From Lytechinus variegatus (Eukaryota > Echinodermata > Echinoidea > Temnopleuroida > Toxopneustidae), in assembly GCF_018143015.1 (NCBI RefSeq), contig NC_054757.1, forward strand, positions 19,520,285 to 19,584,284: DNA of 64,000 nt, written 5' to 3'. Made by a program: the position numbers and the translations under genes. Position 1 is the first letter of the stretch. The number at the start of each line of letters is the position of its first letter. Under the pieces are notes generated by a model. That model saw only the letters and a list, made by a program, of their open reading frames with translations. It did not search any database and was not told the DNA's origin. Positions 62,810 to 64,000 of the stretch are shown in pieces.

Positions 62810-64000
62810 ACAGATACGGCTATATGGATCATATCGATATTTTTTGACGTATTACCATAAATAAAGTTCTGAGCTAGCTGAACAAGCGATCTGACAACAA
62901 TCACCATCTTCATACCGCAGTGACGTACCATCTGATTAAGTGAGCTCTTAAAGTACAGGCAAATAGCGAAATAAGATGCATAACAGATAAGAGAGAACCA
63001 TTATCTTGTATCCTTTATATTTTACTCTGGATAATAAATTTTGCAAAACGCCAAACTAAATTCATAAATTAAACTAAACAGGTTTTGTCACAAGATGATG
63101 TTTAGTCATAATTTCCTACGGATTCAAGGGTTTCTGCTTTTTATGGTAAATTCCAAGAGAAGTTAGGACGTGCTACTTTGCCAGATTTTTTTTTGTAAAT
63201 TCAAGTTCAGCATTAAGAATTACTGAGATGGGGGAAATGTTTCATACTGCTCTTGTATTCCATGCTTTTGTGGTTCACCGCTGATGGAATTTGAAGTACA
63301 AGTGTCGCCAGGGAATAGGAAAACCATGAACCATTCGGAAAAGGAAGCAAAATGTTGATTTAAAACTGTCCATATATAATAAGCCACAGAATCACCAGCA
63401 GATGCAAATCTATAGTAGCAACATGACATAGAGACAATCAGTACGATGGCTACGTACAGCCATACACCTTTACACACACTCTTCGTATCATTATGCTAGT
63501 AAAAGAAATATTTCTTAACTTTCCTTGTCTTAATCATTATGTTCAGTGACATTATGGTTTATACATATTACGACATCAGAAAGGAGAAACGATACATTAT
63601 TCCGGGTTTGATGTGAGAAGAATGATACCGATCAATTAATCTTCGAAGTGAAAAAACGCCTAAGGAACTATCAAATCGATTCTTATTACCAGTCACGAGA
63701 CAAATGATATTCGACGTATTCATGAAGCAAACCACTTCCACTCTGGTGTCCAGTATAATCTTGAATAATATGGATATCAATCTACATTTTTGCGTATTGA
63801 AGTAAAGTCAGAGTGTTCTGTAAAACCTGACTTAGCCTAGAAGCATGATACGCACATTCATTATTTGGAAAGTATAAATATAGCTATTCAAAATATGGGT
63901 CATAAAAAATCAGCATACCTTCATCTCCATACCATAATGTTACTTTGTAGATATACATGTATGGTTTATAACCTCTTTTAATACAAAGATCGCTAACCAG
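62810..64000. other. Intergenic DNA, no gene recognised
   Basis: AT-rich unique sequence up to the window edge. The minus-strand frames at 63220-63477 and 63568-63780 do not resemble known proteins. Confidence 0.45.

Overview
This is a eukaryotic, AT-rich, gene-poor window, most likely from a marine invertebrate deuterostome and probably an echinoderm such as a sea urchin. That assignment is an inference. It rests on several tRNA-derived SINEs, many small inverted-repeat elements (MITEs) of the kinds abundant in sea urchin and hemichordate DNA, over-representation of the palindrome TAGGCCTA, and one intron-containing animal gene. There is no operon, CRISPR array, phage or other prokaryotic structure.

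The only gene I can support is on the minus strand between 12504 and 17307. It is an orthologue of NDNF, the secreted neuron-derived neurotrophic factor with fibronectin type III domains. I rebuilt it as three coding exons (17105-17307, 14605-14723 and 12504-13879) joined by consensus GT/AG sites with matching phase. The product is 565 residues, from a signal peptide to the conserved C-terminal FN3 domain. A short 5' UTR segment reaches a good acceptor at 17347/17348, so at least one further non-coding exon should lie at higher coordinates.

Region by region. 1-6000 is repeat territory: a LINE 3' tail, a 500-bp polypurine tract, three SINEs, three MITEs and a poly-G run. 6000-12500 is mostly unique DNA with a promoter-like motif cluster near 7860-7970, two hairpins and a small MITE. 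12500-17350 is NDNF, with a GT-rich minisatellite in its first intron. 17350-26700 holds MITEs, long TAG and TA microsatellites, a non-autonomous mariner-like element of about 720 bp, and a CpG-bearing block near 26160-26400. 26700-49500 is long, mainly non-repetitive intergenic DNA with one SINE, a large imperfect hairpin at 33960-34146 and a few MITEs. 49500-53800 is dense in mobile DNA: a MITE, a TA tract fused to a 5'-truncated LINE, two copies of a TTAA-flanked family of about 385 bp, another MITE, and an odd block of about 900 bp packed with CCGAAT/ATTCGG. 53800-64000 is again mostly featureless, with a 583-bp TTAA-flanked MITE and one more SINE.

Nothing here looks like a new multi-gene system. 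The observations most worth a second look are the CCGAAT-dense element with nested direct and inverted repeats, the 33960-34146 hairpin, the coherent family of TTAA-flanked MITEs, and the tandem-duplicated layout with a possible furin site in the NDNF protein. All family names come from pattern recognition, with no database search.
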